64,000 nt of DNA from Acetivibrio clariflavus DSM 19732 (GTDB taxonomy: Bacteria > Bacillota > Clostridia > Acetivibrionales > Acetivibrionaceae), in assembly GCF_000237085.1 (NCBI RefSeq), contig NC_016627.1:4824001-4888000 (forward strand), read 5' to 3'. The notes below the pieces were generated by a model that saw only the letters and a program-made list of their open reading frames with translations, had not been told where the DNA came from and did no database searches. The translations under genes and the position numbers were made by a program. Shown in pieces: positions 38,269-47,878 of the stretch (position 1 is the stretch's first letter; every line of letters starts with the position of its first letter).

Positions 38269-38721
38269 ATGTTAAATTTCTCAAATAAAAATTCTTTTTT
38301 TAGGCAAATGGATGGTTATACATCTCCCTGCTTAAATTGCACAGGTACGGCATCTACACCTTACACACCTTCTGTGCAATCCGTTGCCCAAATGCCAACT
38401 GGCATTCCTACCGGTCCTGCGTATAGCACTCCGATGCCCGTTCAGCAAACTCCTTCAACCGCAGTACCGCAAGTACCAATAACTAGCGATGGAGTAATTC
38501 CTGAGACAGTCCTAAATACTTCATATACTCAAGGTTATTTAAGAACCCAAATCGGCAGAAAGGTAAAAGTAGAGTTTTTAATCGGAACCAATATATTTGT
38601 TGACAGAGAAGGAACATTAATAGATGTCGGTGCCAGTTACATTATATTACGTGAAGCGGAAACCGATGATTTGATTTTATGTGATATGTATTCAATAAAG
38701 TTTGTGAAATTTTATTATTAA
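38269..38721 (+). CDS. gerQ: Spore coat protein GerQ
   Basis: A 150-residue protein. Residues 1-75 are low-complexity and Pro/Thr/Gln-rich. Residues 80-150 form the conserved GerQ domain (SYTQGYLRTQIGRKVKVEFL, then GASYIILREAETDDLILCDM). In Bacillus GerQ is needed to place CwlJ in the coat and is cross-linked by transglutaminase. The 32-base gap after cwlJ and the AGGAGG site support a cwlJ-gerQ operon. Similarity to Bacillus GerQ is limited to the C-terminal domain. Confidence 0.85.
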   Translation: MLNFSNKNSFFRQMDGYTSPCLNCTGTASTPYTPSVQSVAQMPTGIPTGPAYSTPMPVQQTPSTAVPQVPITSDGVIPETVLNTSYTQGYLRTQIGRKVKVEFLIGTNIFVDREGTLIDVGASYIILREAETDDLILCDMYSIKFVKFYY

Positions 38722-38738
38722 AATGTTTAAACAAAAGT

Positions 38739-38778
38739 GCAGCGGACTTTGCTGATTTTATTTCAGCAACTCCGCTGC
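38739..38778. terminator. Shared terminator between convergent gerQ and the CBS gene
   Basis: GCAGCGGA...TGCTGA pairs with TCAGCA...TCCGCTGC, followed by a T-rich stretch on the plus strand and an A/T-rich stretch on the other. It lies between convergent genes and probably serves gerQ first. Confidence 0.75.
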
Positions 38779-38812
38779 TAAATTTTATTTTAGCTTATCA
38801 TTTTCTTCAAAT

Positions 38813-39232
38813 CTATTTTTTGGTTTTAGAAATTTCGGATAATGCTTCCGATGCTTCGGTATCGAATCTATAATCTGTTGCTATGTCTCCTAATGATAAT
38901 ATTCCTACCAACTGATTGTTTTCAACGACAGGAACTCTTCTTATTTGCTGCTGTGCCATAATTTTTGATACTTCTTCAACTTCCATATCAGGAGTTACCG
39001 TTGTAACCTGACTTGTCATAACATCCTGGACTTTTGTATCTTGCGGACTTTTACCATGAGCAACATTTCTTACAACTATATCTCTGTCGGTAACCATACC
39101 AACCACTTTATTCTGATCAAATACAGGAACCGATCCTACATTCAGCTTCTGCATAACCTGTGCTGCTTCTACAACTGTATTGGTTGGTTTTACATATTCA
39201 ACATTCTTGGTCATTTTATCTCTTACTTTCAT
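38813..39232 (-). CDS. CBS-domain pair protein
   Basis: A 139-residue cytoplasmic protein made of two CBS motifs (KVRDKMTKNVEYVKPTNTVV to DRDIVVRNVA, and VQDVMTSQVTTVTPDMEVEE to VGILSLGDIA). This compact form (HPP/YbpP-like) binds adenosine nucleotides in other organisms, but its target is unknown. A longer frame is open, but ATG 39232 has AAAGGGGGCG eight bases upstream. It stands alone and is convergent with gerQ. The C-terminal tail TEASEALSEISKTKK is typical of clostridial members. Confidence 0.85.
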   Translation of the reverse strand: MKVRDKMTKNVEYVKPTNTVVEAAQVMQKLNVGSVPVFDQNKVVGMVTDRDIVVRNVAHGKSPQDTKVQDVMTSQVTTVTPDMEVEEVSKIMAQQQIRRVPVVENNQLVGILSLGDIATDYRFDTEASEALSEISKTKK

Positions 39233-39602
39233 GAAATCGCCCCCTTTGTTTTGATTCAATAATATTATCTACATTTATTATTCTGATAAACGCTGAATAT
39301 AATGTTAATAAGATAAGGATGATCCTTGTAAGTATAAATTTGTTATTTTAAATTTATATTACTTTTACTTGTATGTTTTAAAAAAATGATATAATTAAAT
39401 TAAATAGTTTCCTATTTTATTAATTATTATTAAGATGCTTCTATAAAATAATATTCTTTATTTTATGTAAAACTTGTTATATACTGAACCTATTAGATGT
39501 TCATAATTTAAGCTTAATATTGGCTTTCATTTTTATTAACAATAAATTTTATGAATACTATATATTAATTTGATAATATTAGATGTTAGAGGGCGGAATT
39601 TT
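39233..39602. other. AT-rich divergent intergenic region
   Basis: About 370 bases of AT-rich DNA between the divergent CBS-domain and lipase-like genes. It should contain the promoters of both; several TATAAT-like strings are present but no convincing -35 partner. No RNA gene or open frame is apparent. Confidence 0.4.
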
Positions 39603-40745
39603 ATGCAGCATAATCTAAAACTTTTACTTACATCAGTTTTCTTTGCACTGATTCTATTTTTGTTATTTTTCTTAAAACCTATATCAAATTATGTCTATTA
39701 TTTTATTTATAACAAAGAAAATCTAGTATTAAACGTTTCAGCCGTAAATGGTCCTATACAAGCTATTTGCGCCGAATCCTCCAATAGATTTGTTTTAAAA
39801 GCCAGTGTAAAAAGTTCCGAAGGTAAGCCTATGAAAAATGCGCCTGTAAAAATTTTTATTGAAAACGGTATTGGTAAACTTTCTTCTGAAACAGGAACAA
39901 CAAATGATTTTGGAGAGTTCCTTTTTTCATATACGCCACCAAATTTCTTTGAACTGGAATCTTCAAAATCAACTCCTACAGTTAAAATAACAGCCCAGAT
40001 GAAAAACTCAGCCAAGTCTTCTTCCATTGAAATTAAGCTTATTCCAACTCCTGTTGTTATGATATATGGTTTTCAGGAATCTGCTGAAGTATATGCCAAT
40101 TTAGCTGAATTTTTAACAGAAAATAGATTTGAATGCAGTATCATGGATTATGATACAAAAGCAGGAGTCATCCAAGGTGCCAGAGTCCTAGAAAATTACT
40201 TATTTCAAAAAAAGCAGGAATATATGAGCAAAGGAATTTTAGTTAATAAATTTACATTAATTACACACAGCATGGGAGGCTTAGTTGCAAGGTATTATAC
40301 CACCAGCGAAAATTATCTGAAAAATGAAGATGTAAATAAAATTATATTTACTTCTGTACCTCATAAAGGCTCGTATATTGCAACTTTAGGGCAAACTTTT
40401 TATAATGATCAATCTGTTAAAGACCTTGCCCCGGACAGTGATCTATTTACAAATGTTTTTGAATCGGCAATAAATAAGGGACTTAATACTTCAATACAAG
40501 TTGCCAATATTGCAAGCCAGTATGACGAGGTTGTAACCGAAGAAAGTTCAAGTCTTGAGGAATGGAAGATAAGCACTGAGACGTTTATTATTGGAGAAAG
40601 TAGTTTTACTGTAGATAGCATATTAAGCGGTGATTTATTGAATGCTCCAAACCATAAAGGAATTTTGAATAACACCAAAGTCTTTCAAAGGATTTTGGAA
40701 ATGTTGAACAGCAATTTGAGTTATCCTGCTGAAGTAGTGAATTAG
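39603..40745 (+). CDS. Membrane-anchored protein with Ig-like domain and alpha/beta-hydrolase (lipase-like)
   Basis: A 380-residue protein. Residues 1-27 are a single membrane anchor or uncleaved signal (LLLTSVFFALILFLLFFLKP). Residues about 38-125 form a Big_1/invasin-type Ig domain (SEGKPMKNAPVKIFIENGIG and NDFGEFLFSYTPP). Residues 140-375 are an alpha/beta-hydrolase with the nucleophile elbow THSMGGLVARYY near 220. The fold resembles lipase class 2/PGAP1-type esterases. The start ATG follows GAGGGCGG. It is on the plus strand and followed by the IS256 element. Substrate unknown; a surface-exposed esterase or lipase is the best guess. Confidence 0.75.
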   Translation: MQHNLKLLLTSVFFALILFLLFFLKPISNYVYYFIYNKENLVLNVSAVNGPIQAICAESSNRFVLKASVKSSEGKPMKNAPVKIFIENGIGKLSSETGTTNDFGEFLFSYTPPNFFELESSKSTPTVKITAQMKNSAKSSSIEIKLIPTPVVMIYGFQESAEVYANLAEFLTENRFECSIMDYDTKAGVIQGARVLENYLFQKKQEYMSKGILVNKFTLITHSMGGLVARYYTTSENYLKNEDVNKIIFTSVPHKGSYIATLGQTFYNDQSVKDLAPDSDLFTNVFESAINKGLNTSIQVANIASQYDEVVTEESSSLEEWKISTETFIIGESSFTVDSILSGDLLNAPNHKGILNNTKVFQRILEMLNSNLSYPAEVVN

Positions 40746-40805
40746 GTTCTTTCCAATATTAGTTGAAAAATTAAACATAACCATATAACCATATTAATAG
40801 GCGAT

Positions 40806-40813
40806 TTTGGATT
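40806..40813 (+). repeat. 8-bp target-site duplication, left copy (TTTGGATT)
   Basis: TTTGGATT lies directly before the left inverted repeat of the IS256 element and is repeated at 42395-42402 directly after its right end. Eight to nine base duplications are standard for IS256. Confidence 0.9.
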
Positions 40814-42394
40814 GAGGATGTAAAAAAATTTGTGTATAGATGATTGAATGTTCTCCTTCTTGGCAAGGATTAATAATAATAAAAGCTAAGGAGGAGAACT
40901 TTATGTCAACGTTAACAAAAGAACAAATCAAACAATTAGTTCGGGAAAATAATTTCCAAAGTGTATCTGATATTAATGAATATCTTAAAGACATTTTTAA
41001 AGATATAATACAAGAACTTTTAGAAGCAGAACTTGAAGCAAAATTAGGATATGCTAAAGATGATGTAGAAAATAAAAAAACTGATAATAGTCGTAACGGT
41101 TATACGCCTAAAAAAATAAAAAGTGAGTTTGGAGAAATTGATATACAAGTACCAAGAGATCGTAAAGGCGAATTTCAACCTAAAATTATTCCTAAATATC
41201 AACGTAATGTTTCTGGAATTGAAGAAAAAGTTATAGCTTTATATGCAAGAGGAATGTCTACAAGGGATATCAGTCAACAAATTGAAGAACTTTATGGTTT
41301 TAGCCTATCAGCAGAGATGGTTAGTAAGATTACTGATAGAATTGCTCCAGAGATTAAGGAATGGCAACAAAGACCTCTTGAACCTATATACTCTTTTGTT
41401 TTTATGGATGCAATACACTATAAAGTTAAGGACGACGGAAGAATAATAAACAGGGCAGCTTATGTTGTTCTAGGTGTTACTATTGATGGATATAAGGATA
41501 TTTTAGGGATCTGGATTGGTGACAATGAATCCTCAAAGTTTTGGCTTGGTGTACTGAATGACCTTAAAAATAGAGGAGTACAGGATGTTTTAATTTTTGT
41601 GTTGATGGACTTACCGGACTTAAGGAAGCCATAAATGCTGCATATCCAAAATCTGAAGTGCAGCGTTGCATAATACATCAGCTGAGAAATTCTTTTAAGT
41701 ATGTGCCATACAAAGACCTAAAAGCATTTAGTAATGATTTCAAAGAAGTATATCATGCTATTAATGAAGAAATAGCATTAGAAAAACTTTATGAACTTAA
41801 AGAAAAGTGGGGAAAGGAATATCCTTTTGCAATACGTAGTTGGGAAAATAACTGGGATGTTATAAGTCCATTTTTCAAATTTCCAGAAGAAATACGAAAA
41901 ATAATTTATACTACAAATATAATTGAAGGACTACATCGTCAGTTTCGTAAGGTCACAAAAACAAAAACAATATTTCCAACAGACAGTTCACTAGAAAAGA
42001 TTTTATATTTAGCATCAATGAATGTAGTAAAAAAATGGACACAACGTTACAAAAACTGGGATAGAGTACTTAGCCAATTGGTAATCCAATATCCAGGTAG
42101 GCTGGAAGAGTATATTTAAGAGCATTCACCCCCACCGCCCTCAAGGGCTCATCCTCATCGCCGGATGGGCTAGACCTCACAAAATTAAAAATATAGGTTT
42201 AAAAGGCTAATACTGACCATTATAAATGATTATTGCCAGATTTAATCAAGTTTATGTATAAAACTTAACAAATCCGGCAATAATATATAATGAAAAGGCA
42301 ATAAAAAACAATATTCTGTAAACCTTGTCAACTAAAATTTACTTGCTAAAGAAGGATTACATAAATTATGATACACAAAATTACTTACATTCCC
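40814..42394 (+). mobile_element. Complete IS256-family insertion sequence, 1581 bp
   Basis: The ends form an imperfect inverted repeat: GAGGATGTAA...TTTGTGTAT on the left, and on the right, read on the other strand, GGGAATGTAA...TTTGTGTAT. An exact 8-bp direct repeat TTTGGATT flanks the element. One transposase gene lies inside, followed by about 275 bases of non-coding DNA. The partial copy at 1-483 shares the right end. The target duplication is still perfect, so insertion is probably recent, although the transposase is frameshifted here. Confidence 0.92.
40903..42119 (+). pseudogene. IS256-family transposase, frameshifted
   Basis: The first part (40903-41634) runs from an ATG with an AAGGAGGAG site. 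It includes LLEAELEAKLGYAKDD, RNGYTPKKIKSEFGEIDIQV and the Asp-containing FVFMDAIHYKVKDDGRI. The second part (from about 41600, open to 42119) continues VDGLTGLKEA, QRCIIHQLRN and TNIIEGLHRQFRK. The frame changes inside a T run at 41595-41601, where one extra T would restore a continuous Mutator-type transposase of about 405 residues. This is a mutation, a sequencing slip, or a site of frame slippage. Confidence 0.85.
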
Positions 42395-42402
42395 TTTGGA
42401 TT
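42395..42402 (+). repeat. 8-bp target-site duplication, right copy (TTTGGATT)
   Basis: This is the exact match of 40806-40813, directly after the right end of the IS256 element. Confidence 0.9.
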
Positions 42403-42477
42403 TTAAAAGTGTTATATTTCAGCCAACTTTGGAACGAACTAATTTTTAATTAACATTAATATGCTTGGACTCAATAA

Positions 42478-42514
42478 AATCCTTCTATGTTTTTTATTCT
42501 AATATAGAAGGATT
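42478..42514 (-). terminator. Terminator-like hairpin
   Basis: AATCCTTCTAT pairs with ATAGAAGGATT around a 15-base AT-rich loop, followed on the minus strand by TTTATTG. It lies just beyond the small ORF remnant at 42523-42714. Confidence 0.6.
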
Positions 42515-42522
42515 CCGTTAGT

Positions 42523-42714
42523 TTATATTATTATCATATCGGTAAATAAACAATTGAATACTGTTACCTTTCCTTTATCTATACATTCTGTTTCTATATC
42601 TTCTACTATAGTTTTTGCTAAGCTACCATCTATTTCTAAGTAGCCTTTCTGTTTCATGTGTTTTTGCAACTTTTCTATTAATGTTTTAATCTCATCAGTG
42701 AATTTAATGATTTA
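42523..42714 (-). pseudogene. C-terminal ORF fragment of unknown gene, joined to the broken intron
   Basis: The minus strand is open for about 63 codons up to TAA at 42523. It reads TDEIKTLIEKLQKHMKQK, then GYLEIDGSLAKTIVEDIETE, and ends VFNCLFTDMIII. It has no start of its own and begins exactly where the reverse transcriptase loses similarity, so it looks like the 3' end of another gene joined by a deletion. An internal ATG could give a peptide of about 45 residues, but there is no ribosome binding site. Family not recognised. Confidence 0.4.
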
Positions 42715-43319
42715 TTTGCTAAAACCGGACTTATTACTCCGCCTTGTGGTGTTCCGCATTTCCTTTGCTGTATCGTCCCGTCCGGCATTTTTATTGCTGC
42801 TTTTAGAAACCTCTCAATATACAGGATAATCCATTTGCTGTCTATATGCTTTCTTACCGCCTTATTTAATAATTCGTGGTCTATATTGTCAAATAATCCT
42901 TTAATGTCAAATTCCAATACCCATGACGTTTTCCAGCACCTTTCCCTAGTTACTGCTACAGCTTCAATAGCTGAACGTTTTGGTCTATATCCATACGAAT
43001 TACTACTAGATATAGGCTCAACTAACTGCTCAAAACTCATGCGGACAGTCATTTGTGCTACTCTGTCTTCTATAGTCGGTATTCCCAGTAACCTTTTCTT
43101 TCCGTTTTTCTTTGGTATTTCAACTCCCTTTACTGCTTTTGGGAAATAGCTACCTGATGACATCCTGTTCCATAGCTTGTATAGATTGTTCTTCAAGTCC
43201 TTTTCAAATTTTTCAAAGTTAACACCATCAACTCCACTTGCACCATGATTCGCTTTTACACGTTTGTATGCTTCCAGGACTTGATGTCGTGAAATCTCAA
43301 ACGACTTTCCTTCTTCCAT
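42678..43319 (-). pseudogene. Group II intron reverse transcriptase/maturase, truncated
   Basis: A 213-residue N-terminal piece of an intron-encoded protein. RT blocks present are NHGASGVDGVNFEKFE, GSYFPKAVKGVEIPKKNGKK, RLLGIPTIEDRVAQM, SYGYRPKRSAIEAVAV, LEFDIKGLFDNIDHELL (first catalytic Asp) and GTPQGGVISPVLAN. Similarity stops there. The YxDD block, the maturase domain and the endonuclease are missing and the frame ends after 11 unrelated residues. It cannot be active. The start ATG is certain enough, but the product is dead. Confidence 0.85.
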
Positions 43320-44002
43320 TAAATCCTCCCATTTCTGGTTGTTTAAATTCTGAAGTATAGATAACAGAATCCCTTCGCTCCATTACCATTACAGTAACTT
43401 CCACACTACTACGAATTCTTCCGCATCTATGCTCTACATCGCTACTTTCATCCTTGTCATTCCTTCGCTTGGATTTTTCACTTTACATTAGAGCACAGAC
43501 TTCTCCTGTTCCTTGTAAGAGTCTGTACCAAGCTCCTGCAATCTTTACGCCGACAGCCATCTGAACAGTAATCAGGTTCCCTTCAGATTTATCCCGCGTG
43601 GTCAAAAACACCCGGTTTCGACTGTATTTACGTATTAACGACGCTTCCTCGATTGTTCATTTTCATTCAGCTTCCTGGTACGCACTTGATTGATTCATCA
43701 ATCTTTTCCTGTAACGCTCAATACCACAGCTTTTGACTGCAGCACCAACAGGCAGTTTGAAACCTGCACCTGAATACCGATTTCGAGAGGCCTACTCTCA
43801 TCTCCTACAAAGCATGATTCATTACGTTTATTCTCCCTCCTTTTGTCGCAATTTCATCTTCAGGACACACTTTGACAGGTACACTTTCCTCCAGTTCACC
43901 ACCCACATTAGTCTAACGCACCGGAACTAGCTAGCGAGTTTCCTGCAATTCCCCATACCGACTTTCACCGGCAAGTATAGTCCAGCTTCTCTGGATGCAC
44001 AC
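42715..44002 (-). mobile_element. Group II intron fragment (5' part: ribozyme domain I region plus truncated ORF)
   Basis: The intron appears to begin with GTGTGC at 44002 on the minus strand, matching the GUGYG rule for group II 5' ends. About 680 bases of GC-richer, structured DNA follow, including GCCGGTGAAAGTCGGT-type domain I motifs, and then the reverse transcriptase ORF. The 3' half, with ORF end and domains V and VI, is deleted. Its 5' end lies only three bases after the U-run of the scaffoldin terminator. Confidence 0.7.
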
Positions 44003-44004
44003 CT

Positions 44005-44037
44005 AAAAAAAGAGGAAAGCAAATGCTTTCCTCTTTT
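44005..44037 (-). terminator. Terminator of the scaffoldin gene
   Basis: AGAGGAAAGCA (44011-44021) pairs with TGCTTTCCTCT (44024-44034) with a run of six to seven T on the minus strand. It ends directly before the putative intron start. Confidence 0.85.
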
Positions 44038-44074
44038 TAAATTACTATTTATTTTCAAGTATTAATTACATCTA

Positions 44075-47000
44075 TTATTTTACAATAAAGTTGGTCGGTT
44101 CTGCATTGGTTCCGCTATAGGAAATATTGAACCCAATTACTACTGAACCTCCTGGAGGTATAGTACCATTATAGTCTACATTTGAAATTGAAACGGCATT
44201 ACCATTTTGAGTGTATGTGCAGTTCCATGCATTTGTTATTTTCTGGTTACCTGGGAAATCGAAGCTCAATGTCCATCCATTAACTGCAGTTGAACCATTA
44301 TTCTTTATTTCAATGCTAACTGTTGCACCTGTACCCCAAGAATTCTGACTATATTTAACTGAGAAGTTGCCTGTTTGTGGCTGTGTAGTCGGTTGTGTTG
44401 TTGGTTGTGTCGGAGTCGGTGTTGGCTGTGTTGTTCCTCCACCTACTGTTACTGTTCCTGCTGTCAATGTTGCACTTACAGGCTTTAAGCTTCTGTCTCC
44501 AAAGGTTGCCTTGCTTATTGTTACTGTTGATGTTCCGGATACTTTAAATGTGATATTTGCAAATACTCCGTCTTTGCTTATATATTCATTTAACAATGTA
44601 TCATCCAAGAACAGTATTCTTATTATTCCGTCTTTCTCTTTGTTTATTGCAAAGTTTATTGACGGATTTATTACTATGCTTCCTGCTTCTCCTTTTACAT
44701 ATTCAAGTTTGCTTGCATCGTATGTTATTGTCATGTCTGCTGTTGTAATTCCGTTTGACGGTACATTCGCCAATTTTATAGGTACTACTACCTGTTCACC
44801 AGCACTTGCTGTTACTGATTCTACATATGCTGTAAATCCTGTTACTATCGGTCCTGTTGTAGGTTGTGTCGGAGTCGGTGTTGGCTGTGTTGTTCCTCCG
44901 CCCACTGTTACTGTTCCTGCTGTCAATGTTGCACTTACTGGCTTTAAGCTTCTGTCTCCAAAGGTTGCCTTGCTTATTGTTACTGTTGATGTTCCGGATA
45001 CTTTAAATGTGATATTTGCAAATACTCCATCTTTGCTTATATATTCATTTAACAATGTATCATCCAAGAACAGTATTCTTATTATTCCGTCTTTCTCTTT
45101 GTTTATTGCAAAGTTTATTGACGGATTTATTACTATGCTTCCTGCTTCTCCTTTTACATATTCAAGTTTGCTTGCATCGTATGTTATTGTCATGTCTGCT
45201 GTTGTAATTCCGTTTGACGGTACATTCGCCAATTTTATAGGTACTACTACCTGCTCACCTGCACTTGCTGTTACTGATTCTACATATGCTGTAAATCCTG
45301 TTACTATCGGTCCTGTTGTAGGCTGTGATGTTGGAGGTACTGTTGGTTGTGTTGTTCCTCCGCCCACTGTTACTGTTCCTGCTGTCAATGTTGCACTTAC
45401 TGGCTTTAAGCTTCTGTCTCCAAAGGTTGCCTTGCTTATTGTTACTGTTGATGTTCCGGATACTTTAAATGTGATATTTGCAAATACTCCGTCTTTGCTT
45501 ATATATTCATTTAACAATGTATCATCCAAGAACAGTATTCTTATTATTCCGTCTTTCTCTTTGTTTATTGCAAAGTTTATTGACGGATTTATTACTATAC
45601 TTCCTGCTTCTCCTTTTACATATTCAAGTTTGCTTGCATCGTATGTTATTGTCATGTCTGCTGTTGTGATTCCGTTTGACGGTACATTCGCTAATTTTAT
45701 AGGTACTACTACCTGTTCACCTGCACTTGCTGTTACTGATTCTACATATGCTGTAAATCCTGTTACTATCGGTCCTGTTGTAGGTTGTGTCGGAGTCGGT
45801 GTTGGCTGTGTTGTTCCTCCGCCCACTGTTACTGTTCCTGCTGTCAATGTTGCACTTACTGGCTTTAAGCTTCTGTCTCCAAAGGTTGCCTTGCTTATTG
45901 TTACTGTTGATGTTCCGGATACTTTAAATGTGATATTTGCAAATACTCCGTCCTTGCTTATATATTCATTTAACAATGTATCATCCAAGAACAGTATTCT
46001 TATTATTCCGTCTTTCTCTTTGTTTATTGCAAAGTTTATTGACGGATTTATTACTATACTTCCTGCTTCTCCTTTTACATATTCAAGTTTGCTTGCATCG
46101 TATGTTATTGTCATGTCTGCTGTTGTAATTCCGTTTGACGGTACATTCGCCAATTTTATAGGTACTACTACCTGTTCACCAGCACTTGCTGTTACTGATT
46201 CTACATATGCTGTAAATCCTGTTACTATCGGTCCTGTTGATGGTTGTGATGTTGGAGGTACTGTTGGTTGTGTTGTTCCTCCACCTACTGTTACTGTTCC
46301 TGCTGTCAATGTTGCACTTACTGGTTTTAAGCTTCTGTCTCCAAAGGTTGCCTTGCTTATTGTTACTGTTGATGTTCCGGATACTTTAAATGTGATATTT
46401 GCAAATACTCCGTCTTTGCTTATATATTCATTTAACAATGTATCATCCAAGAACAATATTCTTATTATTCCGTCTTTCTCTTTGTTTATTGCAAAGTTTA
46501 TTGACGGATTTATTACTATGCTTCCTGCTTCTCCTTTTACATATTCAAGTTTGCTTGCATCGTATGTTATTGTCATGTCTGCTGTTGTAATTCCGTTTGA
46601 CGGTACATTCGCTAATTTTATAGGTACTACTACCTGTTCACCTGCACTTGCTGTTACTGATTCTACATATGCTGTAAATCCTGTTACTATCGGTCCTGTT
46701 GTAGGTTGTGTCGGAGTCGGTGTTGGCTGTGTTGTTCCTCCGCCCACTGTTACTGTTCCTGCTGTCAATGTTGCACTTACTGGTTTTAAGCTTCTGTCTC
46801 CAAAGGTTGCCTTGCTTATTGTTACTGTTGATGTTCCGGATACTTTAAATGTGATATTTGCAAATACTCCGTCTTTGCTTATATATTCATTTAACAATGT
46901 ATCATCCAAGAACAGTATTCTTATTATTCCGTCTTTCTCTTTGTTTATTGCAAAGTTTATTGACGGATTTATTACTATGCTTCCTGCTTCTCCTTTTACA

Positions 47001-47878
47001 TATTCAAGTTTGCTTGCATCGTATGTTATTGTCATGTCTGCTGTTGTGATTCCGTTTGACGGTACATTCGCTAATTTTATAGGTACTACTACCTGCTCAC
47101 CTGCACTTGCTGTTACTGATTCTACATATGCTGTAAATCCTGTTACTATCGGTCCTGTTGTAGGCTGTGATGTTGGAGGTACTGTTGGTTGTGTTGTTCC
47201 TCCACCTACTGTTACTGTTCCTGCTGTCAATGTTGCACTTACTGGCTTTAAGCTTCTGTCTCCAAAGGTTGCCTTGCTTATTGTTACTGTTGATGTTCCG
47301 GATACTTTAAATGTGATATTTGCAAATACTCCGTCTTTGCTTATATATTCATTTAACAATGTATCATCCAAGAACAATATTCTTATTATTCCGTCTTTCT
47401 CTTTGTTTATTGCAAAGTTTATTGACGGATTTATTACTATACTTCCTGCTTCTCCTTTTACATATTCAAGTTTGCTTGCATCGTATGTTATTGTCATGTC
47501 TGCTGTTGTGATTCCGTTTGACGGTACATTCGCTAATTTTATAGGTACTACTACCTGCTCACCTGCACTTGCTGTTACTGATTCTACATATGCTGTAAAT
47601 CCTGTTACTATCGGTCCTGTTGTAGGCTGTGATGTTGGAGGTACTGTTGGTTGTGTTGTTCCTCCACCTACTGTTACTGTTCCTGCTGTCAATGTTGCAC
47701 TTACTGGCTTTAAGCTTCTGTCTCCAAAGGTTGCCTTGCTTATTGTTACTGTTGATGTTCCGGATACTTTAAATGTGATATTTGCAAATACTCCGTCTTT
47801 GCTTATATATTCATTTAACAATGTATCATCCAAGAACAATATTCTTATTATTCCGTCTTTCTCTTTGTTTATTGTCAA
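44075..47878 (-). CDS. Multi-cohesin scaffoldin, C-terminal part after frameshift (cohesins 6b-13 and CBM2)
   Basis: This 1267-codon frame is the continuation of the scaffoldin begun at 50880. It starts inside cohesin 6 at a TTG without ribosome binding site, so it is not an independent gene. It holds the second half of cohesin 6, seven near-identical cohesins and, after a TPTPTQPTTQPTTQPQ linker, a C-terminal CBM2 (NFSVKYSQNSWGTGATVSIE; aromatic residues W in NSWGTG, NGWTLSF and NAWNCTY form the cellulose-binding face). The protein ends six residues after the CBM2. No dockerin, SLH or sortase signal is present, so the scaffoldin would be cell-free or held by cellulose. Confidence 0.85.
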   Translation of the reverse strand: MTINKEKDGIIRILFLDDTLLNEYISKDGVFANITFKVSGTSTVTISKATFGDRSLKPVSATLTAGTVTVGGGTTQPTVPPTSQPTTGPIVTGFTAYVESVTASAGEQVVVPIKLANVPSNGITTADMTITYDASKLEYVKGEAGSIVINPSINFAINKEKDGIIRILFLDDTLLNEYISKDGVFANITFKVSGTSTVTISKATFGDRSLKPVSATLTAGTVTVGGGTTQPTVPPTSQPTTGPIVTGFTAYVESVTASAGEQVVVPIKLANVPSNGITTADMTITYDASKLEYVKGEAGSIVINPSINFAINKEKDGIIRILFLDDTLLNEYISKDGVFANITFKVSGTSTVTISKATFGDRSLKPVSATLTAGTVTVGGGTTQPTPTPTQPTTGPIVTGFTAYVESVTASAGEQVVVPIKLANVPSNGITTADMTITYDASKLEYVKGEAGSIVINPSINFAINKEKDGIIRILFLDDTLLNEYISKDGVFANITFKVSGTSTVTISKATFGDRSLKPVSATLTAGTVTVGGGTTQPTVPPTSQPSTGPIVTGFTAYVESVTASAGEQVVVPIKLANVPSNGITTADMTITYDASKLEYVKGEAGSIVINPSINFAINKEKDGIIRILFLDDTLLNEYISKDGVFANITFKVSGTSTVTISKATFGDRSLKPVSATLTAGTVTVGGGTTQPTPTPTQPTTGPIVTGFTAYVESVTASAGEQVVVPIKLANVPSNGITTADMTITYDASKLEYVKGEAGSIVINPSINFAINKEKDGIIRILFLDDTLLNEYISKDGVFANITFKVSGTSTVTISKATFGDRSLKPVSATLTAGTVTVGGGTTQPTVPPTSQPTTGPIVTGFTAYVESVTASAGEQVVVPIKLANVPSNGITTADMTITYDASKLEYVKGEAGSIVINPSINFAINKEKDGIIRILFLDDTLLNEYISKDGVFANITFKVSGTSTVTISKATFGDRSLKPVSATLTAGTVTVGGGTTQPTPTPTQPTTGPIVTGFTAYVESVTASAGEQVVVPIKLANVPSNGITTADMTITYDASKLEYVKGEAGSIVINPSINFAINKEKDGIIRILFLDDTLLNEYISKDGVFANITFKVSGTSTVTISKATFGDRSLKPVSATLTAGTVTVGGGTTQPTPTPTQPTTQPTTQPQTGNFSVKYSQNSWGTGATVSIEIKNNGSTAVNGWTLSFDFPGNQKITNAWNCTYTQNGNAVSISNVDYNGTIPPGGSVVIGFNISYSGTNAEPTNFIVK

